Shown: one piece after another, positions 27,840 to 38,459 of the stretch
Layout: every line of letters starts with the position of its first letter
How positions within the stretch are numbered: position 1 is the stretch's first letter
Assembly: GCA_963783045.1 (NCBI GenBank)
Contig: CAWAMD010000011.1
Location: 1 to 64,000, forward strand
From: CAWAMD01 sp963783045
GTDB lineage: Bacteria > Actinomycetota > Nitriliruptoria > Nitriliruptorales > Nitriliruptoraceae
DNA: 64,000 nt
Reading direction: 5' to 3'
Notes under the pieces: generated by a model
Seen by the model: the letters and a program-made list of their open reading frames with translations, nothing else
The model's database searches: none
What the model was told of the DNA's origin: nothing
Translations under genes and position numbers: made by a program

Positions 27840-28538
27840 TCAGACCGCCGGGATCTCGCCCGTCTCGGCGATGTCCTCGGCGAGCGCCCGCACCGACTTG
27901 TTGAGGGACTGCGAGAGCTGACGCAGCCGCTCGAACGCCGCGTCGGCGGTCAAGGCCTCGCGCTCCATGAGGATGCCCTTGGCCTGGCCGATGATGTCAC
28001 GGGACTCGATGGCGCGCTTGAGGCCGCTCTCGGTGATCGCACCCTTCAGCGCGACCGCGATGTGCGAGGCGAAGATCCGTCCGATGTGCTGGGCACGCTC
28101 GTCGAAGGCGTGCGGCTGCCTCGCATGGAGGTTCAAGGCACCGAACATGTTCCCGCTCACGAAGAGCTGGAGGCTCAGGACCGACCCGACGCCCAGCTCG
28201 AGCGCCCGGTCCCGGTAGCCCGGCCAGCGGTCGTCGTTCGCCAGGTCGGCGATGTAGACCGTCTCCGCGTCGCGGAGTGCTTCCAGGCAGGGGCCGTTGT
28301 CCGCCTCGTACTGCGCGTAGTCGCTCTGGGCGGCGATCGACGAGGAGGCGGCCGGAGTCGTGGTCTCTCGGCCGCGGACGAACATGATGCTGGCCCCGTC
28401 GCAGCCCTCGATGGACTCCTCGCACAGATCGACCGCCGTCTGCAGAGTCTCGTCGAGGGTCTCGCGCGACGCGAGCTGCCGAGCGATCGACGCCACGTGC
28501 TCGAGCGGGTCGGCTCGGTCCGGCTCGTCGGGCTGCAT
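27840..28538 (-). CDS. GAF-ANTAR RNA-binding antiterminator
   Basis: A 232-residue regulator. A GAF sensory domain (about residues 25-155; SIMFVRGRET, DNGPCLEALRDAETVYIADL, LSLQLFVSGNMFGALNLHA) precedes an ANTAR domain (about 165-225; GLKRAIESRDIIGQAKGILMEREALTADAAFERLRQLSQSLNKSVRALAEDI). ANTAR domains bind paired hexaloop RNA hairpins and prevent transcription termination. It is divergent from the OsmC-like gene with 112 bases between. The upstream half-region 27573-27839 is the sigma-factor leader and holds no gene. Confidence 0.9.
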   Translation of the reverse strand: MQPDEPDRADPLEHVASIARQLASRETLDETLQTAVDLCEESIEGCDGASIMFVRGRETTTPAASSSIAAQSDYAQYEADNGPCLEALRDAETVYIADLANDDRWPGYRDRALELGVGSVLSLQLFVSGNMFGALNLHARQPHAFDERAQHIGRIFASHIAVALKGAITESGLKRAIESRDIIGQAKGILMEREALTADAAFERLRQLSQSLNKSVRALAEDIAETGEIPAV

Positions 28539-28650
28539 CGCCGTGGGACCTCCGGTCGCGGAGCGAAGGGGAACTCACAGCCTATCGGCCGGCGAGCACT
28601 GGACATTCGGGACCGCTCGTACTTGTCTGCGGATGAGCGAAGGAGCCGAG

Positions 28651-29124
28651 ATGAGCGACGTCGTCTACCGGTCGCGGTCCGTGATCACCCGCCACGGCGG
28701 CCCGATGCGCACGGCCCAGCTGCCCGCGTCGGACGAGCCCGTGGCGTTCGGCGTGCACAGCGCCGTTGCGGAGCACTACGGCGTCTCCCCCGACGACTAC
28801 CCACCGACGACGACCACCCTCGACTACGTGGTCGCTGCAGCGGGCGGCTGACTGACCGGCACCTTCGGGGGCGCCCTGGAGGCCCGGGGCATCCCCGCCG
28901 GAGACGGTCGTCTCCGGGGACATGTCGAGGGCGAGATCGAGCTCGAGGGTCACACGCTCGTCATCAAGCGCATCCATGTGCGCTACGAGCTCCAGGTCGA
29001 CGACGACGTGGACCGGTCGGTGATCGACCGCGTGCTCGGCTTCCACGCCGATCACTGCCCGGTCGCCCGGTCGATACGCGCCGCGATCGACATCTCGACC
29101 GAGGTGGACCTGCGCGTCGTGTAG
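28651..29124 (+). CDS. selenocysteine-containing OsmC-like peroxide-detoxifying protein (Sec67, in-frame UGA)
   Basis: A 157-residue OsmC/Ohr-superfamily protein, thiol-dependent peroxidases. The frame runs ATG 28651 to TAG 29124 with a single internal TGA at 28849-28851, at the position of the first catalytic Cys: TTTTLDYVVAAAGG-U-LTGTFGGALEARGI. The second active-site Cys is kept (FHADHCPVARSI, Cys at about residue 134). After the TGA the same frame continues with a normal OsmC beta-strand region (VEGEIELEGHTLVIKRIHVRYELQV) and helix. AGGAG lies 5 bases before ATG 28651. OsmC-like selenoproteins are known from metagenomic surveys. A candidate SECIS follows. The alternative is a nonsense mutation, but it would have to hit the catalytic codon, as in the peroxiredoxin. 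Confidence 0.86.
28870..28885 (+). promoter_or_regulatory. candidate SECIS element for the OsmC-like gene
   Basis: GCC (28873-28875) pairs with GGC (28881-28883), extended past a bulged C28872 by GG (28870-28871) with CC (28884-28885). The apical loop is CUGGA, with GG about 29 bases from the U of UGA, in range for a bacterial SECIS. It is weaker than the peroxiredoxin hairpin and GC-rich alternatives exist. Confidence 0.5.
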
Positions 29125-29131
29125 CGGCCCG

Positions 29132-29983
29132 TCAGCGCCGGCGATCGCTCCACACGTGGACCAGCTCCCCGCCGTACCACTCCTCGATCAGACGGTGCGC
29201 GATGGACACCGCCGGCGGCACCCCGATCGTGCCGGCGGCCATCGCCTCGCCGAGGGCCTCGCGGGTGAGCCAGCGGGCCTCGACGATCTCGCCGTCGTCG
29301 AAGGAGAACGAGATGGTCTCGGCGCGCCCCTCGAAGCCGAGCATGAGGCTCGCCGGGAACGGCCACGGCTGCGACGCGACATAGGACACGTCCCCGATCT
29401 GCACGCCGACCTCCTCGGCGACCTCGCGCCGGACGGTGGTCTCGAGGTCCTCACCCGGCTCGACGAACCCGGCGAGCACCGAGAAGCGACCCTCGGGCCA
29501 GACCCGTTGCCGGGCGAGGAGCAGGCGGTCGTCCGCGTCGACGACCCGCATGATCACCGCCGGCTCGAGCCGGGGAAAGGCCTCGTGACCGCACCGGGGG
29601 CACTCGAGCACCCGGTGATCGCGTGCGAGGTCGAGCTCGCTGCCGCACCTCACGCAGTGGCGGGTCCGTGCGAGCCAGCTCGCGTAGCCCACGGCACCGA
29701 GAACCGGCTGCGGGTCCTCGAGCCCGAGCACCGAGGTCCGCGGGTCCTGGAAGCGCCCGAGCTGCGCCGCGACCTCGTCGTCCGCCCCGGGGCGCAGCGC
29801 CACGGCGACCGACGGCGGCGGCCCCTGGTCGGCGACCACCGCCCGCGACAGGTCGGCCGGGCTCACGCTCGCCGGCAGCCCCCGCCGCACCGCCATCGCA
29901 CCGTCGGCGCGAGCGGCCACCACGAGGACGTCCGGGTGCCCGAGCGCCTCGCGTGCGGAACGAACGACCGTGTCGTGGGTCAT
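29132..29983 (-). CDS. nudC: NAD+ diphosphatase, Nudix family
   Basis: Hydrolyses NAD(H) to NMN and AMP and can decap NAD-RNA. 283 aa. A four-Cys zinc ribbon (CVRCGSELDLARDHRVLECPRCG, about residues 108-130) precedes the Nudix box GFVEPGEDLETTVRREVAEEVG (about 187-208) and the NudC-specific SQPWPFPASLMLGF segment. All catalytic Glu residues are present. ATG 29983 is chosen with GAGGAGG just upstream. It converges on the OsmC-like gene with 7 bases between stops. Confidence 0.93.
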   Translation of the reverse strand: MTHDTVVRSAREALGHPDVLVVAARADGAMAVRRGLPASVSPADLSRAVVADQGPPPSVAVALRPGADDEVAAQLGRFQDPRTSVLGLEDPQPVLGAVGYASWLARTRHCVRCGSELDLARDHRVLECPRCGHEAFPRLEPAVIMRVVDADDRLLLARQRVWPEGRFSVLAGFVEPGEDLETTVRREVAEEVGVQIGDVSYVASQPWPFPASLMLGFEGRAETISFSFDDGEIVEARWLTREALGEAMAAGTIGVPPAVSIAHRLIEEWYGGELVHVWSDRRR

Positions 29984-30114
29984 GCCGCCTCCTCGGCCCG
30001 TGCGTCGGCGCCCCGACGGTAGCGCCATCCCGGCCCGGCGGGCGTGGTCGCTCTGTTGCGGGGGCCCTGCGGTTGGCTCACCATGCCGTCGACCATCCCG
30101 AGCGGGAGCCTGCG

Positions 30115-31185
30115 ATGAACCCCGAGTTCCTCTCCGACAACGGCGCGGGGCTCTGCCCCGAGGCCGTCGACGCGATCGTCACCACCCGGTCCGGACGGGC
30201 GACCGCCTACGGGGACGACCCGGACACGGCACGGGCGGAGGCAGCGCTCGTCGAGCTGTTCGGGCAGGACACGGCCGTGTTCTTCGTCGCCACCGGCACG
30301 GCCGCGAACACGCTCGCCCTGGCCAGCCTCGCCCCGCCGTGGGGACGCATCCTCTGCGAGGAGTTCGCCCACGTCGCGAACGACGAGTCGACCGGCCCGG
30401 AGCTGCAGACCGGCTGCCGGGTCGTCACCATCGCGGCCGGCGGCCGCAAGCTGACGCCGGACGACATCATCCGGCGCGACGCCTCCCTCGGACGTGGGGT
30501 GCATCACCCGGCCCCGGGGGTGGTGACCATCAGCAACACGACCGAGTTCGGCGAGGTCTACACGCCCACGGAGCTGCGGGTGCTGGCCGACGCGGCGCAC
30601 GGTCTCGGCTACCGGCTGCACGTCGACGGGGCGCGGTTCGCGAACGCCGTGGCGGCGCTGGGCGTCGAGGCGCGACAGCTCGCCGGCGACGCGGGCGTGG
30701 ACGCGATGACGTTCGGGGGGACGAAGAACGGGCTCGCCCTCGGCGAGGCCGTGCTGTTCTTCGGGGCCGAGGCCCAGGCCGAAGCGGTCGAGCGCTTCCC
30801 GTACCTGCGCAAGCGCGCCGGACATCTGCTCAGCAAGCACCGGTACGTCACCGCCCCGTTCGCGGCGGTCGTCGAGAGCGGCGCCTGGCTCGAGAACGCG
30901 ACGCACGCGAACGCGATGGCCGCCCGGCTCGCCGCCGCCTTCATGGAGGTCGGGGTCGCGCCACGGTTCCCGACCGACGCGAACGCGGTCTTCGTGTCCT
31001 TGCCCGACGACCTCGCGGCCGGCCTGACGGAGCGGGGCTGGGGCTTCCACCGCTGGACGCACCCCGACTGGCAGGTCGCCCGGTTCATGACGAGCTTCGA
31101 CACCAAGCCGGCCGTCGTGGAGCAGCTCGCGGACGACATCCGCGCGCTGGCGGGCGGTGGCAGCGGAGCCGGGACGGGTCGATGA
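30115..31185 (+). CDS. low-specificity L-threonine aldolase-like PLP enzyme
   Basis: A 356-residue fold-type I PLP enzyme of the beta-eliminating lyase / threonine aldolase family, cleaving L-threonine or L-allo-threonine to glycine and acetaldehyde. The PLP-ring segment FVATGTAANTLAL, the Asp motif LHVDGARFANAVAALG, and the Schiff-base Lys in MTFGGTKNGLALGEAVLFF are clear. ATG 30115 has GGGAG 7 bases upstream. Closest to the short actinobacterial threonine aldolases; phenylserine aldolase activity is possible. Confidence 0.88.
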   Translation: MNPEFLSDNGAGLCPEAVDAIVTTRSGRATAYGDDPDTARAEAALVELFGQDTAVFFVATGTAANTLALASLAPPWGRILCEEFAHVANDESTGPELQTGCRVVTIAAGGRKLTPDDIIRRDASLGRGVHHPAPGVVTISNTTEFGEVYTPTELRVLADAAHGLGYRLHVDGARFANAVAALGVEARQLAGDAGVDAMTFGGTKNGLALGEAVLFFGAEAQAEAVERFPYLRKRAGHLLSKHRYVTAPFAAVVESGAWLENATHANAMAARLAAAFMEVGVAPRFPTDANAVFVSLPDDLAAGLTERGWGFHRWTHPDWQVARFMTSFDTKPAVVEQLADDIRALAGGGSGAGTGR

Positions 31186-31283
31186 CGACCCGACGGGCCG
31201 TCCGTGACGTTGCAGCGGCCGGGTACCGTCGGCAGCCGCACGTCGCTCTTCGACGGACGGCGGGCTGACCAGGAGGACATCGG

Positions 31284-33185
31284 ATGCCGCGGCAACGAGG
31301 GCCCCACCGCGGCTCGGACCGGCGCCCGCCATCACCTCGGTCACTCCCCCCTCGGTCGACGCCCCCGGGGTCGGGTCCGACGCAGGGGCACCCCCCGGAG
31401 GCCCCCTCGCGGCCGCCGCCCGGCCGCGGTGGCGAGCCCGAGCTCTTCGTCGACCTGCGGCGCATGCTCCTCGAGCCCCATCCGTTGTCGCTGCTCGGGC
31501 TCGGATCGACCATGCTGGCGGCCGCCGCTCCCGACGATCCCGACCGCCCCTCGCCGACGCCGGGTGGGGCGCGCGCCCACGAGCTCGTGCGCTCCTTCCT
31601 GGCCGTGGATCGCGTCGAGACCACCGCGCTGCTCACGGTCCTCGGCGAGCTCGTCACCGACGAGCTGCTGGCCAAGCGGATCGAGCGCGAGCTCAGGCGA
31701 CGCACCCACGACCTGCCGACGTGGCTCGTACGGCTGCAGCCGCTCCGTGTCGACGGGACGCAGACGCTGTCGCACGTCCTCGGCGACGGCGAGAACGTGT
31801 TCGTCGGCGTGCGGACCGGATCCGGGCACGAGCTCTCGATCGTCGCCTACGTCGACCACAACCTCGGGACCGTCGTGAAGGACGCGTTCGTCATCGACGA
31901 GCCGCTGGACGTCGTCGTGACCCGCTACGAGGAGCTGGCCGACGACGACCCGGACATCGCGCTGGTCTCGCTGCGTCCGGCGGACGCCCGTGCACGCGTC
32001 GAGAGCGCGCTCCGGCGGCTCGACGGCTCCGCGTCGGTGCTCGAGACCGACACGTGGCCGGCCTGCCGACCGCTCGTCCAGTGGATCGTCCGCGGGCTCC
32101 CGGCCGGCGGGACCGGCTACGAGCGGCCGGCGTGGGACGACGCGGCGCGACGGGCGCTGGCAGCCGACTTTCTCGCATCCCCGCACGGGCGGAACCACGA
32201 CGACGAGATCGCGCGCGACCTGCTCGACGCGGTCCTCTGGTGTGCCTGCCACCAGGGCAAGGGCGATCCGCTGCGGTGGAGCCCCACCTCGGTCGAGATC
32301 CTGCTCCTGGACGCGCTGCCACGCGACGTCGTCGCGGAGGCGGACTTCGTCGCGCCGGCGCCGTCGCTGCTGCGGGACTTCGTCGCGTTCGCGCACGACC
32401 GGGCCGGCATCGGGCCGGCACCGACCCGCGAGGCCCTCGCGGCCATCGACCGGTACGACGCCGAGTTCCAGCGCACGATCCGTCGCGACCGCCAGCCGGG
32501 AACGGACGAGTCGTCCGGTGCGGCCGCGCTCCTCGACGCGATCGGCCTGTGGGACGACCGCCTCACGGACGTGGATCTCGAGCAGGTGCTGCTGAGCGGC
32601 CTCAGCGAGGACGTGCAGGCGTGGGAGATGCAGAACCGCCGGCGGCTGCTGGACCGGCTCGCCGAGACCGTCGGGGGTGCGGACATGCTGGCCACGCTGG
32701 ATGCGCGGCCGTTGCCCGACGAGCCGTTCGACTGGCCGGTCGTGCCCGACGACGTGCGGCCGCGGGTCGCGGAGGTGCTCGGGCTGCTCGACGGGTGCTG
32801 CGACGAGATGCTCGACGACGAGCACCGCACGGCGTGTCGGCGGCTTCTCGCAGCGGTCGCTCGGGGCGACGCGGACGTGTTCCGGCGCCGGGGGCGGGCC
32901 GAGACGGCGGCCGCCGCGCTGGCGTGGAGCATCGCGAAGGCGAACGGAACGCTGCGCCCCTACGACGGCTGGCTCACCGTCAAGGAGCTCCTCGGCTGGT
33001 TCGGTGTGGCCGGGAGCGTCACGAGGCGCGCGGACACGCTGCTGCGCGCAGCCGGCATCCCCGACGCCCGTCCCGACGGCGACGCCGTGGTGCTGCGCTC
33101 GCCGCGCTACCTCACCGGCGAGCAGCGGCAGAGCATTCTGCGGGCACGCGATGGTCGCCGCGGACTGGACGCCGGACCCCGCTGA
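31284..33185 (+). CDS. large protein with C-terminal DUF6398-like domain
   Basis: A 633-residue protein of unknown function. Residues 1-50 are a disordered Pro/Arg-rich tail. The body is helical, with RLQPLRVDGTQTLSHVLGDGENVFVGVRTGSGHELSIVAYVDHNLGTVVKDAFV forming a strand-rich module near residues 150-210. The last 120 residues (VAEVLGLLDGCCDEMLDDEHRTACRRLLAAVARG, AAAALAWSIAKANGTL, LTVKELLGWFGVAGSVTRRADTLLRAAGI) match the pattern of DUF6398, which ends in a helix-turn-helix-like segment. ATG 31284 has AGGAGG upstream. It may act in nucleic-acid or SEC-C-type contexts; not established. Confidence 0.7.
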   Translation: MPRQRGPHRGSDRRPPSPRSLPPRSTPPGSGPTQGHPPEAPSRPPPGRGGEPELFVDLRRMLLEPHPLSLLGLGSTMLAAAAPDDPDRPSPTPGGARAHELVRSFLAVDRVETTALLTVLGELVTDELLAKRIERELRRRTHDLPTWLVRLQPLRVDGTQTLSHVLGDGENVFVGVRTGSGHELSIVAYVDHNLGTVVKDAFVIDEPLDVVVTRYEELADDDPDIALVSLRPADARARVESALRRLDGSASVLETDTWPACRPLVQWIVRGLPAGGTGYERPAWDDAARRALAADFLASPHGRNHDDEIARDLLDAVLWCACHQGKGDPLRWSPTSVEILLLDALPRDVVAEADFVAPAPSLLRDFVAFAHDRAGIGPAPTREALAAIDRYDAEFQRTIRRDRQPGTDESSGAAALLDAIGLWDDRLTDVDLEQVLLSGLSEDVQAWEMQNRRRLLDRLAETVGGADMLATLDARPLPDEPFDWPVVPDDVRPRVAEVLGLLDGCCDEMLDDEHRTACRRLLAAVARGDADVFRRRGRAETAAAALAWSIAKANGTLRPYDGWLTVKELLGWFGVAGSVTRRADTLLRAAGIPDARPDGDAVVLRSPRYLTGEQRQSILRARDGRRGLDAGPR

Positions 33186-33277
33186 CGCCGGCGTGGCGGT
33201 CGTGGGGCGCTCTCGACAGTGGCGAACGCGGGCCCGTCCCACCATGCGGGAGCGGGCGGGCGGCGGGCCCCCTGCAC

Positions 33278-34726
33278 CTACACGCCGGCGCTCGTCGGCG
33301 CCGCCGCGGCGCGCTTCCTCGGACGCGGCCGCGGCCGGGCCGCTCCGTCCCCGTCGGCGGCGACGACCATGGCCGGCGCGGGCTCGGCGGAGGGCACCAC
33401 ACGCCGCCACTCCTCCTGCAGGTACTGCTCGAGCCGCTCGGGGTCGGGCGTGATCGCCCGGTCGGTGACGAGCCCGGAGAAGATGCGACCGCCGAGGCTG
33501 ACGAAGGCCGCGCTGACGTTGAGGTGGCCGGTCATCCCGCCCCATCCGACGCTGCCGAGGATCCGGGCACCGGCGAGGTGCAGCGGCTGCCGCGGGCCCG
33601 GCACGTTCGTGAGCACGCCGGTCGAGCGCACCTGGTTCATGCGGTGGATGCCCCGCTCGCCCACCGGCGTCGCCAGCGACGTGGCAGCCAGCAGCAGGTG
33701 GGAGACCACGGGGGCGGGCGAGCGCTTGAGCGCCGCCATCCGCGCCTGGACCACGGCGAGCCGGTCCTCCGGGTCCGTGAGCCCGACCGGCAGCTTGATC
33801 GGCAGCAGCCCGATGCGGTTGCCGAGATGGCGCGGGAGCGGCTCACCCGGCGGGCGCATGTTCACCGGCAGGTACATGAGGACGTCGTCGACGAGGCCGT
33901 CGCGGTGCGCGAGGTAGCGGTGCAGCGCCCCGGCCATGATGGCCAGCACGAGGTCGTTGATCGTCCCGTTGGCCTTCGCCGCGGCCGCCTTGATCTCGTC
34001 GAGCGACCAGCCGTCGGGGTCCCAGCTCATGCGCTTCTCACCGCTGGGGTGCCCGATCAGCTGGCTGCGGTCGGCCATCGTCGGCAGCAGGAGCTTGACG
34101 CCCCAGCGGGTGAGGTCCGCGCCCTGCCGGACGGCGGGCGGCACGGTCGTCGGGTGCCGGGCCATCCGGGTGGCTGCCTGCGCGGAGCGCAGCACCTGCC
34201 GACCCGTGGCGAGCGACAGCGGCAGGGCCGACGCGTCGGTGATAGCGACCGAGCCCGGCTCGTACTCGTCGACGAGGGTCAGCAGCAGCTGCATCAGGGC
34301 CAGCCCGTCCCCGATGCTGTGGTGGATGCGGGTGTGCACGGCGCTGCCGGTCCCCCGGTAGCCCTGGTAGACGGTGACGTGCCACATCGGGCGGCTGCGG
34401 TCGAGGGGCGTGCTCCGTTCGACGCTGCACAGGTCCTCGAGCGTGGCGTGGTCGCCCGGCGGGGCCATCTCGACGACGGTGACGTGGTCGTCGAGGTCGA
34501 AGTGCGGGTCGTCCTCCCACTTCGGCAGCAGCACCGACGTGCGTGACGGGACGATCCGCTGCCGGAACACCGGGTGGCGGTCGATCATCCGCTCCTGGTA
34601 GCGGGCACGGAGCCCGTCCACGTCCATGCGCCGGTCGAACCAGAGCATCGACGAGATCATCATCGGGTTGCACCGGTTCTCACCGAGGTACCAGACGGCA
34701 TCCGCCGGGGTCATCCGTGTGGCCAT
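33278..34726 (-). CDS. wax ester synthase / diacylglycerol acyltransferase, second copy
   Basis: A 482-residue WS/DGAT acyltransferase. The catalytic motif is RIHHSIGDGLALMQLLL (HHxxxDG). Start region MTPADAVWYLGENRCNPMMISSMLWFDR, and GTINDLVLAIMAGALHRYLAHRDG, NRIGLLPIKLPVGLTDPEDRL and VLTNVPGPRQPLHLAGARI are typical. Tail is Arg/Ala-rich. Only about one-third identical in look to the 24.5-kb copy, so they are old paralogues, not a recent duplication. ATG 34726 follows GGGAGATGGG. It presumably makes triacylglycerol or wax ester storage lipid. Confidence 0.9.
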   Translation of the reverse strand: MATRMTPADAVWYLGENRCNPMMISSMLWFDRRMDVDGLRARYQERMIDRHPVFRQRIVPSRTSVLLPKWEDDPHFDLDDHVTVVEMAPPGDHATLEDLCSVERSTPLDRSRPMWHVTVYQGYRGTGSAVHTRIHHSIGDGLALMQLLLTLVDEYEPGSVAITDASALPLSLATGRQVLRSAQAATRMARHPTTVPPAVRQGADLTRWGVKLLLPTMADRSQLIGHPSGEKRMSWDPDGWSLDEIKAAAAKANGTINDLVLAIMAGALHRYLAHRDGLVDDVLMYLPVNMRPPGEPLPRHLGNRIGLLPIKLPVGLTDPEDRLAVVQARMAALKRSPAPVVSHLLLAATSLATPVGERGIHRMNQVRSTGVLTNVPGPRQPLHLAGARILGSVGWGGMTGHLNVSAAFVSLGGRIFSGLVTDRAITPDPERLEQYLQEEWRRVVPSAEPAPAMVVAADGDGAARPRPRPRKRAAAAPTSAGV

Positions 34727-34965
34727 GGTCCCATCTCCCTGGGGTGTCCCCGCGCGCGGCGGGCGTCGGGGCGTCGAGGCGTCGACCGCCGCATCCCCTG
34801 TCTGCAGCTCTGTCTGCAAGGATGGGCCTCTGGCTGACGCGGGCCAGAGCCGGTCGGCTCCGGGCTGCCGGGCAGACGGTCCCGGCCGACCGGCCTGCCG
34901 TCCGTCAACCCGCGCCGCCGAGCCGCGCACCCGCGCGCCGGGGCGACGGGGCGGACGCCGCGGGG

Positions 34966-35757
34966 TCAGACCGGCCGGCGCGCCAGGATCTCGAGGCGGA
35001 CGAAGGTCTGGTCGTAGGTGCCGTCGTGGCGACGCAGCCGCTCGGCGGCCGCGACGACCTCATCGGCGATCGCCGGCCGCTCCTCCGGGGGCGCGAGGCG
35101 GGTCAGCGCCACCGCGACCTGGGTGCGCAGGAAGCCGACCGTGTCCTCGCGGCTGAACGGCCGCCGCTGCGCCACGGTCCGCACGCCCTCGTCGGGGATC
35201 TCGAAGCCGGCCGCCTCGACGAGGTCGAAGGCCTCGCCGGCATGCGGGAACGGGTCCACGAGCGGCAGCCCACGCTCGGCTGCGATGTCATAGAGGATGC
35301 CCGTGGCCGCGCCGACGTTTCCGGCCCCGCCGGACTCGGAGTGGTACCACCCGCCAGGACGAAGCACCCGGTACACGGCGCCGAACACCGAGGGGTACCG
35401 AGACACCGGCAGCCAGTGCAGCATCGCGCGGCTGACCACGAGGTCGATCGTCCCCGGCTCGACCACCGTGTCGACCTCGTCCGCCGACGCCTCGACGAAG
35501 GTCAGGTTCGGAGCGGTATGGGTCCGTGCGTGCTCGAGCATCGAGGGGTCACGGTCGACCCCGATCACGCGACCGTCGCCGACCAGCGACGCCAGGCGGG
35601 CGCTGAACTCCCCGCTGCCGCAGCCGAGGTCCACGACCACGTCGCCGGGCGCCGGTGGGTGCCGGTCGAGGAACCAGTCGTCGTAGCTGCGGTGGTGGCT
35701 GGAGTGCCGGGCGTACCCGGCCCCGTGCCAGTGTGCGGTTCTCACGTCGTCGGCCAC
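34966..35757 (-). CDS. class I SAM-dependent methyltransferase, UbiE/trans-aconitate type
   Basis: A 263-residue methyltransferase. VVVDLGCGSGEFSARLASLVGDGRVIGVDRDPSMLEHAR is motif I with the acidic end of strand 2; IDLVVSRAMLHWLPVSRYPSVFGAVYRVLRPGGWYHSE is motifs II-III. A C-terminal helical region (FLRTQVAVALTRLAPPEERPAIADEVVAAAERL) is like trans-aconitate methyltransferase. Two adjacent GTG codons could start it; 35757 has the better distance to GGAGGGG, 35760 being the alternative. The substrate is unknown. Confidence 0.83.
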   Translation of the reverse strand: MADDVRTAHWHGAGYARHSSHHRSYDDWFLDRHPPAPGDVVVDLGCGSGEFSARLASLVGDGRVIGVDRDPSMLEHARTHTAPNLTFVEASADEVDTVVEPGTIDLVVSRAMLHWLPVSRYPSVFGAVYRVLRPGGWYHSESGGAGNVGAATGILYDIAAERGLPLVDPFPHAGEAFDLVEAAGFEIPDEGVRTVAQRRPFSREDTVGFLRTQVAVALTRLAPPEERPAIADEVVAAAERLRRHDGTYDQTFVRLEILARRPV

Positions 35758-35887
35758 CACGACCCCTCCGGTCGGCGACCGACCCATGCTACGCCGGCCC
35801 GGCGGGCACCTGCCAGCGAATGGCGGGCCGCCCGTAGCCGCGCCCGACCGAAGCCGTCCGGTGAGTGCGGCGGACCGGCGCGCCAGG

Positions 35888-38313
<2,426 letters not shown>

Positions 38314-38459
38314 GCCGTTCTCCCCTCGACGGCGCGATGACACCCCACGCTAGGCGTTCGCGTCGAGGCAGGACCATGGGGAGTGTCTCCACGACTTCTG
38401 CGCCCGACTGGGGAGAGTGCTCACTAGGATCACGACAGGGAGCACGGGGAGCGGGAGGC

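Noticed and set aside
18322..28851. UGA read as tryptophan
   Set aside because: Many genes here end at TGA, and both internal UGA replace a conserved Cys, not Trp.
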